Assembly: GCF_037975245.1 (NCBI RefSeq)
Contig: NC_092573.1
Coordinates: 16,854,265-16,918,264 of the forward strand
From: Apostichopus japonicus
Lineage: Eukaryota > Echinodermata > Holothuroidea > Aspidochirotida > Stichopodidae
Direction: 5' to 3'
Length of the DNA stretch: 64,000 bases
Below the pieces are notes generated by a model. The model made no database searches and had not been told where the DNA came from. It was given only the letters and a program-made list of their open reading frames with translations. Below are positions 12,008 to 24,375 of the stretch, in pieces (the stretch's first letter is position 1; every line of letters begins with the position of its first letter). Position numbers and translations under genes: made by a program.

Positions 12008-12209
12008 CTAATGCACTTGTGACAGGGAGGACAAACGTTGGGCAAGCACCGAGTAGGCCAGGCCTATAAACCTATGAAAAATAATATCGGGGTGGTTAAG
12101 TAGCTCAATATGAAATACCAAAATGTAAAAAGTATACCCTGGTCGGCGGGGGACAGAAACAGGCTGGGAAATGTGTTCATTAGACTGGCTCCCCGATGGT
12201 GGCTGCAAC
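12008..12209 (-). pseudogene. Second segment of the GATATC-element protein, separated by insertion
   Basis: If the insertion at 12210-26523 and one copy of its target duplication are removed, the minus-strand frame from 26534-26790 runs straight into this segment. It reads on through [11 protein letters not shown] and [10 protein letters not shown] recall the G/RRP..xI pattern after a coiled coil as typical of eukaryotic integrase-like proteins, where GRP precedes a helix-turn-helix. That link is inference. The frame ends at 12008 without an HTH or DDE core. Confidence 0.45.
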
Positions 12210-12318
12210 TAGGGGCGGCGATTTGTTTCAAATATTGGGGTGGGGGGACTTTAACTTGGGTGCAGGCGCGTAACAATTCCCCCACCCCCAAATAAAAATT
12301 GTTCGCGCACTTCGTTAT

Positions 12319-12450
<132 letters not shown>

Positions 12451-13114
12451 TGTTAGGAACATGATTTGAACAAAACAGAGGCCCCTATAAATTTTTATTA
12501 AGTTACCTTCACAGATAGTGGTACAGCCATTCAGAGGTTAGGGGAAAATGACCTGTCAGTGGCACATTGATATACCATATGACATTGTGTTGCTGTACTA
12601 TTCATTTGCTCTGAGTTTTGTTCCTTTCTACCCCTCAGGTATGTTCTTTTTACTTTATTGTACTTATTACTCTTATCTTTAATAGTTAAAGGATCTAACT
12701 GATGTATTCTTATTATTATTCATGGTAACATTCAATAGAAATGTCAAGATATTGAAGTGCACCTTTTTATCAATGCTAGTAGTTTCATATGTTCTTAATA
12801 TAGCCTTAAGCTGTATGTTACCTGTATGGTACATTGTTATTTGATATGGTGAAGCCACTGCAGCTACGCCCAGGAACGAGGTGGTTCCATGGTGTCAAAT
12901 TACTTAGCAGGTATAACCTGTGCTGCATAGACTAATTAGATGGATTGTTCTATTGGAAGAGGGGTTGATTAAAGTAGCTACACAGCAAGCTGCATAGGGT
13001 AGACCCCCTACAGAGGTTTGGGTGCACAGGATTGGTGGAACTGTTTAGGTTACCATGGCAATCCTATACCAGGTAGAGATATTGTTCTTATTAGCTGTGT
13101 ACTACCTGTGCAGT

Positions 13115-16100
13115 CAGTTGGGAGTCTGACCTCGCTATATGACCGTTATTGCGCAATTTTTGACAAGAGCTCCGTCGACCGGAAGTGCTTGTTACCGAAA
13201 CCCCGCGAAAATAGGCGTGCCAAGTCTGTGAATGGTTCTCTCACCAATATGTCACGAAATATGCATATGCATATTTAAAATTGTTCCAAATTAAGCAAGG
13301 ATACAACCAAATATGTATACTCTACATCGAACTACGTCAGAAATGCAAACGATATGATGAATTATTCATTTACCCGGTTTTACTTGCGGCTGTCGAAAAC
13401 GTTGGAGACGGATCGTGGTAAGTGTTGATGATTTTTGGAACTGTGACGCTTGCGTATTAGAACATATAATGTAGTAAATTGTACTTTTCTATGTAGGGAA
13501 CTAATTATTTCACATGATAAGAAAGTTTCGTTCATGTTCATGAAGTAGAAAATATACAAATCGAACTTTCCATCACGCAACTATTTTCACTATTTTCACC
13601 CATTAACAGTAACGTTATTGTATGTGTAACTACAGTGATATGCTTAGGTTACTAGTTGAGCACACACATGTGTATGGCAAAACCAAGATTAGGCCTACCG
13701 TAGGTCCGTACACATCGATAACGTTAGATTTGGAGTAACTTAGCCTAGACTGAAATGCGTTGGTGTGAACCACTGACTGTGTTCTTAGTCTTATTTAGAT
13801 ACATTAACAAAACTTGTTAGACATCAGACACGAGTTAATCGTAATTCATGTCAATAACTGTAATAAATATGGCTAGACTTAGGCCTGGTAGTTAGCTCAA
13901 CTTTGGCGTAACTAGCCTAGTGAAGACTACAAATGGCTACTAGGGGCCTAGTACTACAGACGCCCAATCCCGTAGGCTGCATGCCTGTATTAAAAATATT
14001 AGGCATACTATACTTTGTAGGCCTATATGTACGAAAATTAGTCCTAATGAGTGTTCTACCCCAACTTCGCAAGATATTTAGCAGTAGAACTAGAAAGGGA
14101 GGGGGAACTAGCACCAGGGGGTGGGGTGGAAAATTACAGCATGTTAATCAGAAGTCAGAACTTGTACTACTAGTATAAGTTATGATGAAGTTGAATTGTA
14201 GTCATGATCATTTACCATTTTTCTTTTTCTTTCAACAGATTTTATGGTAGCCGTCCAGCAATTAAGCTGACAACTTGGCATTCAACATCTCAAAGTCCAT
14301 TAAAATGGTATTAATTTGCATCCCCTGTCCTACAGTTTTTCCATTGCAGTTTCCATACATCTCTGCCCATATTTAAAAAGACAGATCAACTGATCAGAAT
14401 ATTCCATTCCTTGTGACTCTAATACTAGTTTTCTCAAAATCACTCAGTGAAGGATATGCCGTAGATTTGCATAGCCATGACTTTAGCCAACCATGTAATT
14501 TGAATCAATATTAGATTTACAGTAGTGTGCCTTAAACTCTTTATTTACATTTCCTTACACTCCAGCAATGAACAGGAGAGATGATATATATGTTTTATTT
14601 ATATGTGATGTTGGATGCCAAGTTGGAACTGTGTAAGTATTACACCTGATATATGTTACAGGAACATTATCCTACCATTGTAAGGTTAATGTTTCTACTG
14701 TACATGAGGTGGTTCTTCTTAATTGAGACTGAGTTGCCCAAATGGAGGCAACATATTTTTGTCCAGGGGGGGGGGGGGCGGGCAGGGTGGCAGGGGGGAG
14801 TTGGTTATAAGCCTTGAAAAAATATGTAACTTTATTCTACCTCGATGATATGGGGGGGGGGGTCACGTCTTGCTATTAATCTTTTCCTGTTGTATTAACT
14901 ATTGTCGTTATTTGGATAGATCTTGTACATAGAATGTGGTTTCTCGTATTTTGTACAGTCAACCTATTGTTTTGGTTCGGATCACAAAAGTTGTGACCGT
15001 CTAAAAATGCTCTCGCAGGTCCTTTAAGTTTATGTAAATAGAACATCTTGTAGTCTACTTCACTTACACAGGAATACACAGAAAAAAATTCACCATATTC
15101 CAATTTACATGAATTCTGTAGTAGTTGGATTTGTACTAAGAAATCATTATTGGTTCATTAGTCATCCATGTTTTTTTCATTCATTTCCAATCTTGCCTGT
15201 CTATCTCAATATCTTGGGGTTGGTGCATTTACAAACTATCAATTTACCTTGATGAATGCATTATTTTGTAAGGGTATTGTAAGTAAATGTTTATTAAATA
15301 TCTAGTCATAGTACCTACTTATTCTTTTTAACATATCTGTCTTGCCCTTTACAGAAATGCTTAATTTAAACCTTGAAAAAAGTGCTATTTAGTATCTGCA
15401 GTACTGCATATATATTTTATCTGTGCATTGCCAACAGTTCATCTTGTCATACCATCCATCGCAGAGATAGATCATTATACTATGCAGTCTTTTTTGCGTG
15501 TCAAAACAATGTCATGTTTAATCTTAAAGAGATTTTGTTGTTAGTCATGCATAGTAACAACGTCTTGTAGATGTTTGTATTCAGTGCTTTCCATCCTCTT
15601 TCTATTAGTCTTTTCACAATTTTACTACAACTTCATTTATCAACTGTAAAGCCATATTGTATGGTTTAAGTTGTTGCAGTTCACCTTGCCATTTTGCTTG
15701 AGTCACTTATGTCCCAGTACTTCATGTAAATGCTATTAAGTACTAAATTTTTGTATGTTCTTTCAGTCTCTCTTGCCCATGACAGACATTTTCAATTTGT
15801 AGTTTCTTCACTTTGATGGTTCATTCCATTGGTTGCGATCATATGCTTTATCAACTTCAAATATATACACACATATGTGACATGTCGCTTTATCATATTC
15901 AAGTATATACACACACATGTATATATATATATATGTAATATATATCCATTCATTTTCTTTCTTGTTTTTTGTTGGGGGGGGGGGGGGGGTTGTGCTATGA
16001 TGAGCAGTGGCAGCTCTGTTGTCAGAGTATTAAGGTGTTTCAAAATTAAGGAAGGTGTTCATGATAAGTTCATTTTTAATGCCATGCAGGGTAACATCAT

Positions 16101-17556
16101 CTTGTAGATGTTTGTATTCAGTGCTTTCCGTCCTCTTTCTCTCAGTCTTTTCACAATTTTACTACAACTTCATTTATCAACTGTAAAGCCGTTAAGTTGT
16201 TGCAGTTCACCTTGCCATTTTGCTTGAGTCACTTATGTTCCATTACTTCATGTAAATGCTTAAGTACTAAATCTTTGTATGGTCTTCAGTCTTTCTTGCC
16301 CATGACAGACATTTTCTATTTGTAGTTTCTTCACTTTGATGGTTCATTCTATTATTTGCTATCATATGCTTTTCCACATTCAAATATATATACACAAACA
16401 CAAATATTAATTTCACTTTTTTTTTGGGGGGGGGGGGCTGTTGTGGGTTGATGAGAGGTGGCATTTCTGTTATCAGAGTATAACAGTATTTCAAAGAAAG
16501 GAAGGTATTCAGGAAAAATAAAATTATTGTTTAAAGAAGATAACTTGTTTGTATTTTTTTGTACAGTTGTAGATTTTTAGTCATTTGGCCCATGAAGTTC
16601 AATTTTTTATCATTATTTCATACCTGTTAGGCTGCTTTGCTGTATTCAATACCCGTCTGCAACCCCACCTCCACCCCCTCTCCACCGCTCACCACTCCCT
16701 ACCATCCCCTTACACCTTCACCACCCCACATCATAAACAACTCCAGCCCCTGGTTCACTGGAAATCTAAACATCTTAAGAAGTTCCCTATAGCTACACTG
16801 CCCCTAACTAGCAGGAAGGGATATGTAAATTTACAATTCAAAAAGGTATCATTTGAAGAATGAACCCAAGAATGGATCATAATTTTTTATTGTCTGGCTG
16901 TATGTGGAAAGTCATTCATGCACACTACTTAATCCTTATATTTCAAACATCCCACATAGCCAAACTTCGCCTTAAACCCTCAACCCGTTTGAAACCAAGC
17001 AAGTGTAAGAACCCAACGTCATCCGAATTTGAAGCAGCAAGGTAGAACGGGAGAGCATTTTGTTACCGTGCAACCCCGCTGACACAGCTGTTTCCATCAC
17101 AAAATGGCGACTATAGAGCAGTTTCGGCCTACGTGCATCGAAAAGATCTGTGACTGTCCGTATTAGCCATTCTTTTGTTCCGAAGGTATTTAAAATTGAT
17201 CGGTTATTAATAATGAAAGGATTTGGGCATATTTTGGTGAATGTTCACGAATGGACGAGTTTACTAGACCAAAATTTCGAGGGTCACGAGAACGTGTGGT
17301 TTCTGTGTGTCAAAATCTCTACGTAAGTTTTCGTTACTATTTTCAAACTAAAACGGACATTTCTACTACGTGGTGAAATAGGAGATGTCTTAGGCTTCCT
17401 TGAAGTTAACAAGGTTTTTGATCCTGAGGGTTTATCTCGAAGAAATATCGTTTTGAAATTTATGTTCCAGTTTTCTGTTTAGCGGCAAAATTTGAATTTC
17501 CATGACGTCAGAAATCGGCAAAAATTTGTGAGGTCACGGGGTCAGACTCCCAACTG
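13115..17556. mobile_element. DNA transposon inserted in the 5' LTR, 4.44 kb
   Basis: The ends are a 17-bp perfect inverted repeat, CAGTTGGGAGTCTGACC and its complement. The uninterrupted 3' LTR shows the empty site GCAGTGG, so the target duplication is AGT (13112-13114, 17557-17559). Three-base duplications occur in CACTA, Harbinger, Academ and Zator groups; I cannot choose. No transposase is recognised, so it is probably non-autonomous. Near the left end is an ETS-like CCGGAAGTG, and near the right end a YY1-like AAAATGGCGAC, so both ends look promoter-like. Confidence 0.88.
15546..16520. repeat. Imperfect tandem duplication inside the DNA transposon
   Basis: Copy 1 (15546-16081) and copy 2 (16082 to about 16520) share GATGTTTGTATTCAGTGCTT, CACCTTGCCATTTTGCTTG and GGTTCATTC, and each ends in an AT-rich ATATACACA tract and a long G run. 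The period is about 537 bp. Copy 2 is shorter. Confidence 0.8.
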
Positions 17557-18022
17557 AGTGGTAGCGTGTGGGTACAACTATATTGAAACCTTTGTTTTAA
17601 TAATAAGTCGTAAGCTAGCTCCCTAGTTCATGCAGGGAAATGTTGCTAGTCTAGGGGTGCACAGAGGATTAAGATGTAAGAATAAATATTAGCACTTCTG
17701 TGTGCAGCTGTGTGGGTCATGTCAGTTAGTTTGGTGGATATGTTTGTTGGTCTATGCGTGAGTGCGTGTTATCTGTAGGTTGATTAGGTTTATCTGTTTA
17801 TCAATAAATGCATGATGTTGCACTGAGGTTGATATGATATAACAGAGAGCTGTAAAGGACAATTATGTTCTAGATTAAAGGGTTGTAAATAAACATTGAT
17901 ATACCATATGACATTGTGTTGCTGTACTATTCATTTTGCTCTGAGTTTTGTTCCTTTCTACCCCTCAGGTGGCCTATATATTGGCTCATACCTAGGTCAC
18001 CCGAATCCCCGGGGTAACAATT

Positions 18023-18040
18023 TGGAGGCACCACCCGGAT
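18023..18040 (+). promoter_or_regulatory. Primer-binding site candidate
   Basis: TGGAGGCACCACCCGGAT begins three bases after the LTR terminus TAACA. It starts with TGG, as expected for pairing with a tRNA 3' CCA. I cannot assign the tRNA. Confidence 0.6.
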
Positions 18041-18091
18041 AAAAACTCATGGCATACTGAGGAGCAGGACTAAGGTTGCTCACCCAGAAAG

Positions 18092-19363
18092 ATGGCGACG
18101 GTTGACGAGCTTCTTTGCGAGATCCAGACTAAGCTGCATCTGTGCACGGTAGACCAGCTGGAGAGTGTGGGTCTGGGAATCGCCCTTCCCGAGACTGACC
18201 GCATCAAGGCAAAGACGAAGGGTCGAACCGGTCTTCTGGGATTAATCAACCGTTACCTGAGCAGTGAGGAGCTGGAGGAGTCGGATGACCAGGGCCTTGG
18301 AAAGTTGAAGGAGTTGAGAGAAGTCTTGCTAGGGGAGATACCAGAGAAAGTTGATGACAAGTCTAGCCAAAAGGTGGGTACGCCTGAGTCCCTATCCGAC
18401 CCGACAAGTACCAAAGTGTCACAACACCACAGAGAGTACATCCGCCGCGACTTTAAGATCTCCGGGCAGATTGCTGGAAGTCAGCAGAAGGATGGGCTGG
18501 GTTTCACCAGTCTTATCCACCAGATAGAAGCTGGGCCCCGGAAGGGATACCCAGAGGAAGAAGTGGTTGAGGCAGTTATTAGAGCTACCAACCCAGGCCT
18601 GAATCTCCGTGGATATCTGGAAAGCAAGACGGATATAACCTTACCGAAGCTTCGTCGGATCCTGCGGTCACATTACCAAGAAAAGGGAGCCACAGAGCTG
18701 TACCACGAGCTGAGCAGCCTCACACAAGCACCCAAAGAGACGCCGCAGGAATTCCTTGTAAGGGCCCTTAGTATCCGGCAGCGGGTTTTATTCGCCTCGA
18801 AAGAGAGTGAGACCAACCAGCGATACGAGGAGCCGTTAGTGCAGGCCATGTTTCTACATGCAGTCTCGACTGGCCTGACAAGTGAGTCGATTCGGGCCGA
18901 CCTGAAGCCTTCCCTAGAGAATACATGCATCTCTGATGAGCTCCTCTTGGAGAAACTTAACAAGAGCGCCAGTAGTGAGATGGAGCGGTTGAAGAAGCAG
19001 ACGAAAACAAGATCTTACCAGGCAGCTCATGCTATTGAGGCAACCTCAAAAAAGGTAACAAAAAGGGAAACACCGCCTACCCCCCTTGAGGAATCCCTAA
19101 ATGGTTTAAGGGTGGATATTGAGGGCCTGAAAGAGCTAAAAATACAGGTAGCCCAAATTCAGGAATCCTTAAGCAGAGACAGGCCAGTTAGTTATAAAGG
19201 GAAAAGGGGCTGTCCTAAGTGTAGATCAGAAAATGTGGGTGATCGGTGTAACCACTGCTTCCGATGTGGAAGTGGTGAGCACTATGCAAGAGGGTGTCGA
19301 CAAAGGCCACCGGGAAACGAGAGAGGGTCACTTCTAAGGGACGAGGGGGGACCCCAACAGTAG
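18092..19363 (+). CDS. gag: Gypsy Gag polyprotein (423 aa)
   Basis: Gag forms the particle that packages the element RNA. The start ATG at 18092 is the first after the primer-binding site, in the favourable context AAGATGG. The N-terminal third is charged (a [10 protein letters not shown]-type helix). The middle (about residues 145-305) has the helical capsid-like pattern seen in Gypsy gags and in the PNMA genes derived from them, with [20 protein letters not shown] and [17 protein letters not shown]. The C-terminus has a CCHC zinc knuckle, [14 protein letters not shown] (C-x2-C-x4-H-x4-C, from residue 389). An extra CPKC..CNHC pair sits just before it, possibly a second zinc site. The stop TAG at 19361-19363 overlaps pol by 70 bases. 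No internal stop is present. Confidence 0.92.
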   Translation: MATVDELLCEIQTKLHLCTVDQLESVGLGIALPETDRIKAKTKGRTGLLGLINRYLSSEELEESDDQGLGKLKELREVLLGEIPEKVDDKSSQKVGTPESLSDPTSTKVSQHHREYIRRDFKISGQIAGSQQKDGLGFTSLIHQIEAGPRKGYPEEEVVEAVIRATNPGLNLRGYLESKTDITLPKLRRILRSHYQEKGATELYHELSSLTQAPKETPQEFLVRALSIRQRVLFASKESETNQRYEEPLVQAMFLHAVSTGLTSESIRADLKPSLENTCISDELLLEKLNKSASSEMERLKKQTKTRSYQAAHAIEATSKKVTKRETPPTPLEESLNGLRVDIEGLKELKIQVAQIQESLSRDRPVSYKGKRGCPKCRSENVGDRCNHCFRCGSGEHYARGCRQRPPGNERGSLLRDEGGPQQ

Positions 19364-22300
19364 AAAAGTCATTTGGTGATAGACAAAAGAGTCCCAAGCA
19401 ACCTCCCACTGCACCACCCCACCTGTCCCTTAAAAAGTTTAAGAAACTCATAGGATTGGTTGGTAAGAGGTGTATTGTGAGGGCCTCCCTCAATGGGTTA
19501 CCAATGGATGTGTTGTGGGACACGGGTTCCCAGGTGTCAATAATCCAAAAGGAGTGGATTCAGGAGAATATGCCAGGGGTCATAGTCAGACCCGTGGAAG
19601 AACTCCTGGATGGTCTTCACCTGGACCTTACCGCCACAAACGGGATAGAGGTACCATATGATGGGTGGGTTGCAGTAAGTCTTAAAGTGGGCACAATAGG
19701 TGAAATAGAGGTACCCATGTTGGTCTACTCAGGGGATATGGATAACCCACTTGTGGGCTACAACGTTATCGCCCACATACTGAATGGCACAGGGGGTTCA
19801 GGGTTTAGTGAAAATGATCTTCACTCTGCATTCCCTGGGAAAGGGAAAAGTACCCTAACAGCAATGGTTAAGGTTGTAAAAGAGAACGATAGTGTTCTCC
19901 TGGCCAGTGTCAGATCGCCCCCTCGTAATCAGATATTAGGAAGTGGCCAGACCCATTTCATTGAATGTAGAGTTTATGTGGGAGAGGTCAAGGGACCTAT
20001 TGACTGTCTATTTGAGCCCAATCAAATGTCCTTGCCAGAAGGGTTGAATGTACAAGCAACCACTATGCGGATGACCAGGGGGCCAGTAGTCCATGTTAAT
20101 GTACCAGTGCTTAATAACACTAACCATGATCTTCTTCTTTCAAAGCGGACTTCCCTCGGGACATTGGAACAAGTGACTTCAGTACTTCCCTTACCTCAAG
20201 TACTCTGCAAGACTAGTGTAGACCAAACTGCAACAGCAAACTCTACATATGTAAATTGTGATATAGAGACTGACAGAACTAAACCACCTGACGAAAGACA
20301 GGACCGTGACTGGTGCCCTCCAGTTGACCTATCTGACCTGACTCCTGACCAGAGACAACTTGCAACTAAAATGTTGTTAGAAGAATCATCAGCATTCTCC
20401 AGGGATGATATGGATACTGGTGACTGCCCAGATTTGCAGATGAAAATCCAGCTGAAGGACGAAACACCTGTTCAGAAGGGATACATCAGCATTCCCCGAC
20501 CACTTTACAAGGAAGTCAAAGAATACTTAGAGGATCTCATCAGACGTGGTTGGGTGAGTAAGTCTAAATCTAATTATTCCTCCCCGGTAGTGTGTGTGCG
20601 AAAGCGTGATGGCTCACTTCGTCTGTGCGTTGATTTTAGAGCACTCAACGAGAAAACAGTGGATGATCGACAACCAATCCCCAAAATCCAAGATCTGCTA
20701 GATGGCCTGAAAGGGAACACATGGTTCAGTACCCTAGATCAGGGTAAAGCGTACCATCAAGGGTATATGTCTCCAGAAAGTCAGCATCTCACCTCGTTTA
20801 TTACTCCCTGGGGATTACATGAGTGGCAAAGAATCCCCTTTGGGCTGAAAAATGCCCCAGCAGAGTTTCAACGGTACATGGAAGGATGCTTGCACGATCT
20901 TAACAACGAGATATGTGTGGTCTACCTTGATGATATCCTTGTTTACGGTTCTACATTTAGCAACCATGTGGAACGCCTTCGGAGAGTTTTACAAAGATTA
21001 CAAAAGCATGGCATTAAGCTGAAACCCAAGAAGTGTGAGTTGTTCAAGAGAAAGGTAAGGTACCTAGGGAGGTTGGTAACTGGCGAAGGGTACGGAATGG
21101 ACCCTGCTGACAAAGAACCAGTCCTGTTATTGAAGAACAAGACACCAACAACCGTTGGAGAACTTCGAAAGATTTTGGGCTTCATTGGATATTACAGGAA
21201 CTATATCCAGAACTTCTCCATCATAGCGAAGCCGCTGTACGGGTTGCTAGGAACTCAACAAAAAAAGTTCAAGACAAAGGGTAAACAGGAGTCGAGATCT
21301 GGTAAGGGGAATACTCGTGATTCTAAAGAAAAGATAGTGTGGACCCCCGAACACCATGCGATTTTGTGTGACCTTGTTGATCGCCTGACAGTTCACCCTG
21401 TTATGGCCTATCCAGATTTTTCACAACCATATGTTCTCCACACTGATGCTTCTGGTGACGGTCTTGGTGCAGTCTTGTACCAACATTTGGAGGGAAAATT
21501 GAGAGTCATAGCATTTGCTTCACGCACGTTAACACCCCCGGAACAGAATTATCACTCCAGTAAGTTGGAATTCCTTGCTCTCAAATGGGCGGTGACAGAA
21601 CGTTTCCGTGACTACCTTCAGTATGCAAATCATTTTGTGGTATTCACTGACAACAATCCCCTGACATACGTGATGACTTCTGCCCGTCTGAATGCCACAG
21701 GCCAGAGGTGGGTATCAGAGTTGGCTAGTTTTCGATTTGAAATTAGATACCGCCCTGGTAAGGAAAACGTAGATGCAGATGTGTTATCAAGGATGCCGAT
21801 ACCTGACAAGTTGGAAAACTATATCAACGAATTCACAGAGAAGATCCCGAGTACTGCAATAACAGCCACAGCTGAATACGTCCAAGGCACATGTTGCGGA
21901 GAAGTGGCATGCATCGATGTGACAACAGTGAACAGCAACAGTTGCGACATACTAGGAACATCACCCACATCTACAATCTCGCCTATCGACCCACTGGAGC
22001 TTAAAGAAGCCCAAGAGAATGACTTGATTCTTGGTAGAGTTATGCAAATGAAGAAAACTGGAAAGAGACCATCTCCACAGGAGCGGAAAAATGAGACTAA
22101 GAACGTACAGGTTCTGCTAAACCAGTGGAACAAACTAGAGTTTGATGATAAGGGACTACTTTGTAGATGCACCGTCAACAGAAAACAGCTACTCCTCCCG
22201 ACCAAGTATAAGGACACGGTATTGAAGGGGCTCCACAACGACATGGGTCATATTGGTGTAGAAAGAACCCTTGACCTAATACGACAACGGTTCTATTGGG

Positions 22301-23904
22301 CATACATGGCAAAAGAGGTGGAAATGTACATCACCAAGCAGTGTCATTGTGTAGTTCAGAAGAAACCTACTCGAAATATTAGAGCACCTTTAATACCAAT
22401 ACACACGACAGAACCTTTCGAGATGGTATCAATAGACTACTTACACCTGGAAAAGTGTAAGGGTGGGTACGAATATATCCTCGTGGTAGTTGACCATTTC
22501 ACTAGGTTCGCACAAGCTTACCCTACCAAGAACAAATCGGCACATGCTGCAGCAGAACGGTTGTTTAATGATTTCTTCCTGAGATTTGGCTTTCCGAAGA
22601 GACTTCACCATGACCAAGGGAGGGAGTTTGAAAACCAACTCTTCACAAAACTCCAGGAATACTGTGGTATTGAGCATTGCAGAACAACCCCATATCATCC
22701 CCAGGGAAATGGTCAGGTTGAGAGAATGAATCGGACTATACTCAACATGTTGCGAACGCTGTCAAACCAGCAGAAACTGAACTGGAAGGAACATTTGCCG
22801 AGGTGCATGCATGCTTACAACTGTTCAAAGAATGATGCTACTGGATTCTCGCCATTTTTCCTCATGTTCGGGCGTTCACCACGACTCCCTGTTGATATTT
22901 TGTTTAATTTGGAAAGTGAGAACGAGGACATTGATCACAGAACATTTGCGGATAAATGGCGTTGTCAAATGCAGGAAGCGTATAGTATTGCCAATAGGCA
23001 CACCGACAAGGCTTCAGCTGCTGCGAAGGAAAGGTATGACAGAAAGACTCACTACACCCAATTAAGCCCTGGTGACCGAGTTCTTGTGAAGAACCTTGTC
23101 CGACAAGCAGGTCCTGATAAGCTTCGATCTTACTGGGAAGACACCGTCTATAGGGTTGTGAAACAGATCAATCCTGACATACCCGTGTTTGAAGTGATCA
23201 CAGATAATGCTAAGAAGCAGAAACGTGTTCTGCATCGCAACTTGTTATTAGCATGCGATGCACTACCTCTAGATGAGACGCAGATGATCCATGGGAAGCC
23301 CCCACGCCAGCGAAAGAAAAGACGAACTGCAACCCAGACAGGTGATGATGTAGATGGGTCAGATGTGAGCGATGACGAATGGCACACGTATATCAACCGA
23401 CAGCGTTCGTCTGCTCGGACCTCAGCCCCAGCGGAGCAATATGTTAGTGATGGTGCTCCTGACCAGCTACAGAATGTACCGACTCAGACACCAACGGCTG
23501 TGGATGTTTCGCAGAGTCCAGTAAATCAGACACCCCAAATTCCAGAGCAGCTGACACGCCCAGTTGAACCACCCGTGGAAATACCAGAGGAACAGGTACC
23601 ACAGGAGCGAGTACCAGAGGAACAGGGACGCCCGTCACGAAATAGAAGGCCACCAGATTTCCTGAATTACGGACAACCCGGAGCCCCAACTTGGGTTCAG
23701 TCTACCCAGTGTCCATATCCGTCCTATTTACCCCCACCTAACCTTGGACAACCTTACCCTCAGACACAAACTAGACCTTGGTTCCAGCCATACCCTCCCA
23801 TGTACGACTACCGACTACAAACACCAGTGTTTTACCCACAGTTCCAACAACATACTCCTGACTGGACTTTGTACAGACCGACGAATGTTGAAAGAAGTGG
23901 ATAA
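19294..23904 (+). CDS. pol: Gypsy Pol polyprotein: protease, RT, RNase H, integrase
   Basis: Pol copies the element RNA into DNA and integrates it. The frame is -1 relative to gag and is probably entered by frameshifting near 19312-19351 rather than at the ATG at 19294. Domains in order: aspartic protease with DTGS at residues 76-79; reverse transcriptase with [18 protein letters not shown] and the catalytic YLDD at 544-547; RNase H with TDAS (D718) and FTDNNPL; integrase with a zinc region H-x4-H..CHC (the usual C-x2-C is C-x-C here) and catalytic D1048, D1107 and E1143, a DD35E spacing. A GPY/F-like region (GDRVLVKN...[13 protein letters not shown]) follows, then a Pro/Gln-rich tail of about 200 residues. 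There is no chromodomain. All catalytic residues are present and no stop interrupts 1,536 codons, so the protein looks functional. Confidence 0.96.
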   Translation: MSTKATGKRERVTSKGRGGTPTVEKSFGDRQKSPKQPPTAPPHLSLKKFKKLIGLVGKRCIVRASLNGLPMDVLWDTGSQVSIIQKEWIQENMPGVIVRPVEELLDGLHLDLTATNGIEVPYDGWVAVSLKVGTIGEIEVPMLVYSGDMDNPLVGYNVIAHILNGTGGSGFSENDLHSAFPGKGKSTLTAMVKVVKENDSVLLASVRSPPRNQILGSGQTHFIECRVYVGEVKGPIDCLFEPNQMSLPEGLNVQATTMRMTRGPVVHVNVPVLNNTNHDLLLSKRTSLGTLEQVTSVLPLPQVLCKTSVDQTATANSTYVNCDIETDRTKPPDERQDRDWCPPVDLSDLTPDQRQLATKMLLEESSAFSRDDMDTGDCPDLQMKIQLKDETPVQKGYISIPRPLYKEVKEYLEDLIRRGWVSKSKSNYSSPVVCVRKRDGSLRLCVDFRALNEKTVDDRQPIPKIQDLLDGLKGNTWFSTLDQGKAYHQGYMSPESQHLTSFITPWGLHEWQRIPFGLKNAPAEFQRYMEGCLHDLNNEICVVYLDDILVYGSTFSNHVERLRRVLQRLQKHGIKLKPKKCELFKRKVRYLGRLVTGEGYGMDPADKEPVLLLKNKTPTTVGELRKILGFIGYYRNYIQNFSIIAKPLYGLLGTQQKKFKTKGKQESRSGKGNTRDSKEKIVWTPEHHAILCDLVDRLTVHPVMAYPDFSQPYVLHTDASGDGLGAVLYQHLEGKLRVIAFASRTLTPPEQNYHSSKLEFLALKWAVTERFRDYLQYANHFVVFTDNNPLTYVMTSARLNATGQRWVSELASFRFEIRYRPGKENVDADVLSRMPIPDKLENYINEFTEKIPSTAITATAEYVQGTCCGEVACIDVTTVNSNSCDILGTSPTSTISPIDPLELKEAQENDLILGRVMQMKKTGKRPSPQERKNETKNVQVLLNQWNKLEFDDKGLLCRCTVNRKQLLLPTKYKDTVLKGLHNDMGHIGVERTLDLIRQRFYWAYMAKEVEMYITKQCHCVVQKKPTRNIRAPLIPIHTTEPFEMVSIDYLHLEKCKGGYEYILVVVDHFTRFAQAYPTKNKSAHAAAERLFNDFFLRFGFPKRLHHDQGREFENQLFTKLQEYCGIEHCRTTPYHPQGNGQVERMNRTILNMLRTLSNQQKLNWKEHLPRCMHAYNCSKNDATGFSPFFLMFGRSPRLPVDILFNLESENEDIDHRTFADKWRCQMQEAYSIANRHTDKASAAAKERYDRKTHYTQLSPGDRVLVKNLVRQAGPDKLRSYWEDTVYRVVKQINPDIPVFEVITDNAKKQKRVLHRNLLLACDALPLDETQMIHGKPPRQRKKRRTATQTGDDVDGSDVSDDEWHTYINRQRSSARTSAPAEQYVSDGAPDQLQNVPTQTPTAVDVSQSPVNQTPQIPEQLTRPVEPPVEIPEEQVPQERVPEEQGRPSRNRRPPDFLNYGQPGAPTWVQSTQCPYPSYLPPPNLGQPYPQTQTRPWFQPYPPMYDYRLQTPVFYPQFQQHTPDWTLYRPTNVERSG
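19312..19318 (+). promoter_or_regulatory. -1 ribosomal frameshift site GGGAAAC
   Basis: The heptamer fits X XXY YYZ exactly in the gag frame (G GGA AAC). Slipping back one base gives GGG AAA in the pol frame. A second in-frame heptamer, G GGG GGA, lies at 19345-19351, still before the gag stop. A GGGG..CCCC stem can form just downstream. Use of either site is inferred from sequence alone. Confidence 0.65.
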
Positions 23905-24362
23905 TGGGTAGTTAGTTGTTGTGACTAGACTATATAACAGGTCATGACAGATTATCATATTTTATTTGTTTTCTTGGTATCATCTTGATGATGGTTAGTA
24001 GCTAGAGATGAGACATTAGTCTCAAATTTATGCAAGTAGTGGTCAGTTGCATGTATAGTAAGTAACTAGTGAGTAGGATCATAAGACCAAAAGGGGTTAC
24101 CGTCGTGTGCTTTTAGATCAAGTGATTTGTCTAAATAACTCAGTTCTTGGGAGTGCGCATGACCTTGAACTTAAGTGATTTTCTGGTACTTTGTTATTGT
24201 TCCACTAAACTAACATGTGGGGTTCTGCCCTTAAAAGTACAATGTAAGAGCACATGTATAGTTCTATTTTATATGTTAAGCAGGTTTAAATGTATTGTTT
24301 AAATGATAGATGACGTATGACATTCATTATGTATGAAATGCGAGTCAGGGACGACTTCTTTT
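23905..24362 (+). other. Gypsy 3' untranslated region before the polypurine tract
   Basis: No ORF. There is no envelope gene between pol and the LTR. AT-rich with nothing else recognised. Confidence 0.7.
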
Positions 24363-24375
24363 GAGAGGGGGAGAG
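24363..24375 (+). promoter_or_regulatory. Polypurine tract
   Basis: GAGAGGGGGAGAG directly abuts the 3' LTR start (TGTTAGG at 24376). This is the expected plus-strand primer position. Confidence 0.88.

Larger units (their letters stand above)
12639..17968 (+). other. Possible LTR intron (885 bp without the insertion)
   Basis: CAG|GTATGT at 12636-12644 is a consensus 5' splice site. TTTCTACCCCTCAG ending at 17968 is a good 3' splice site. The same pair bounds 24564-25448 in the 3' LTR. Both borders derive from the duplicated 78-bp stretch. Use as an intron is inference. Confidence 0.35.
12451..18019 (+). repeat. 5' LTR, split by a DNA transposon
   Basis: LTR sequence occupies 12451-13114 and 17557-18019 around the insertion at 13115-17556. 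A TATA-like CTATAAATTT lies at 12484-12493. A 77/78-bp stretch occurs twice (12564-12640 and 17893-17970), each ending in a pyrimidine tract and CCCCTCAGGT. GTTACCATGGCAAT near 13039 resembles an RFX X-box. AATAAA hexamers are at about 17681, 17802 and 17887. Confidence 0.92.

Noticed and set aside
19294-19296. Independent start codon for pol
   Set aside because: The ATG lies within the gag zinc-finger region, and two in-frame -1 slippery heptamers immediately follow; frameshifting is the more likely route.
23905-24375. Envelope gene between pol and the 3' LTR
   Set aside because: Fewer than 480 bases and no open frame; the element is a non-enveloped retrotransposon.
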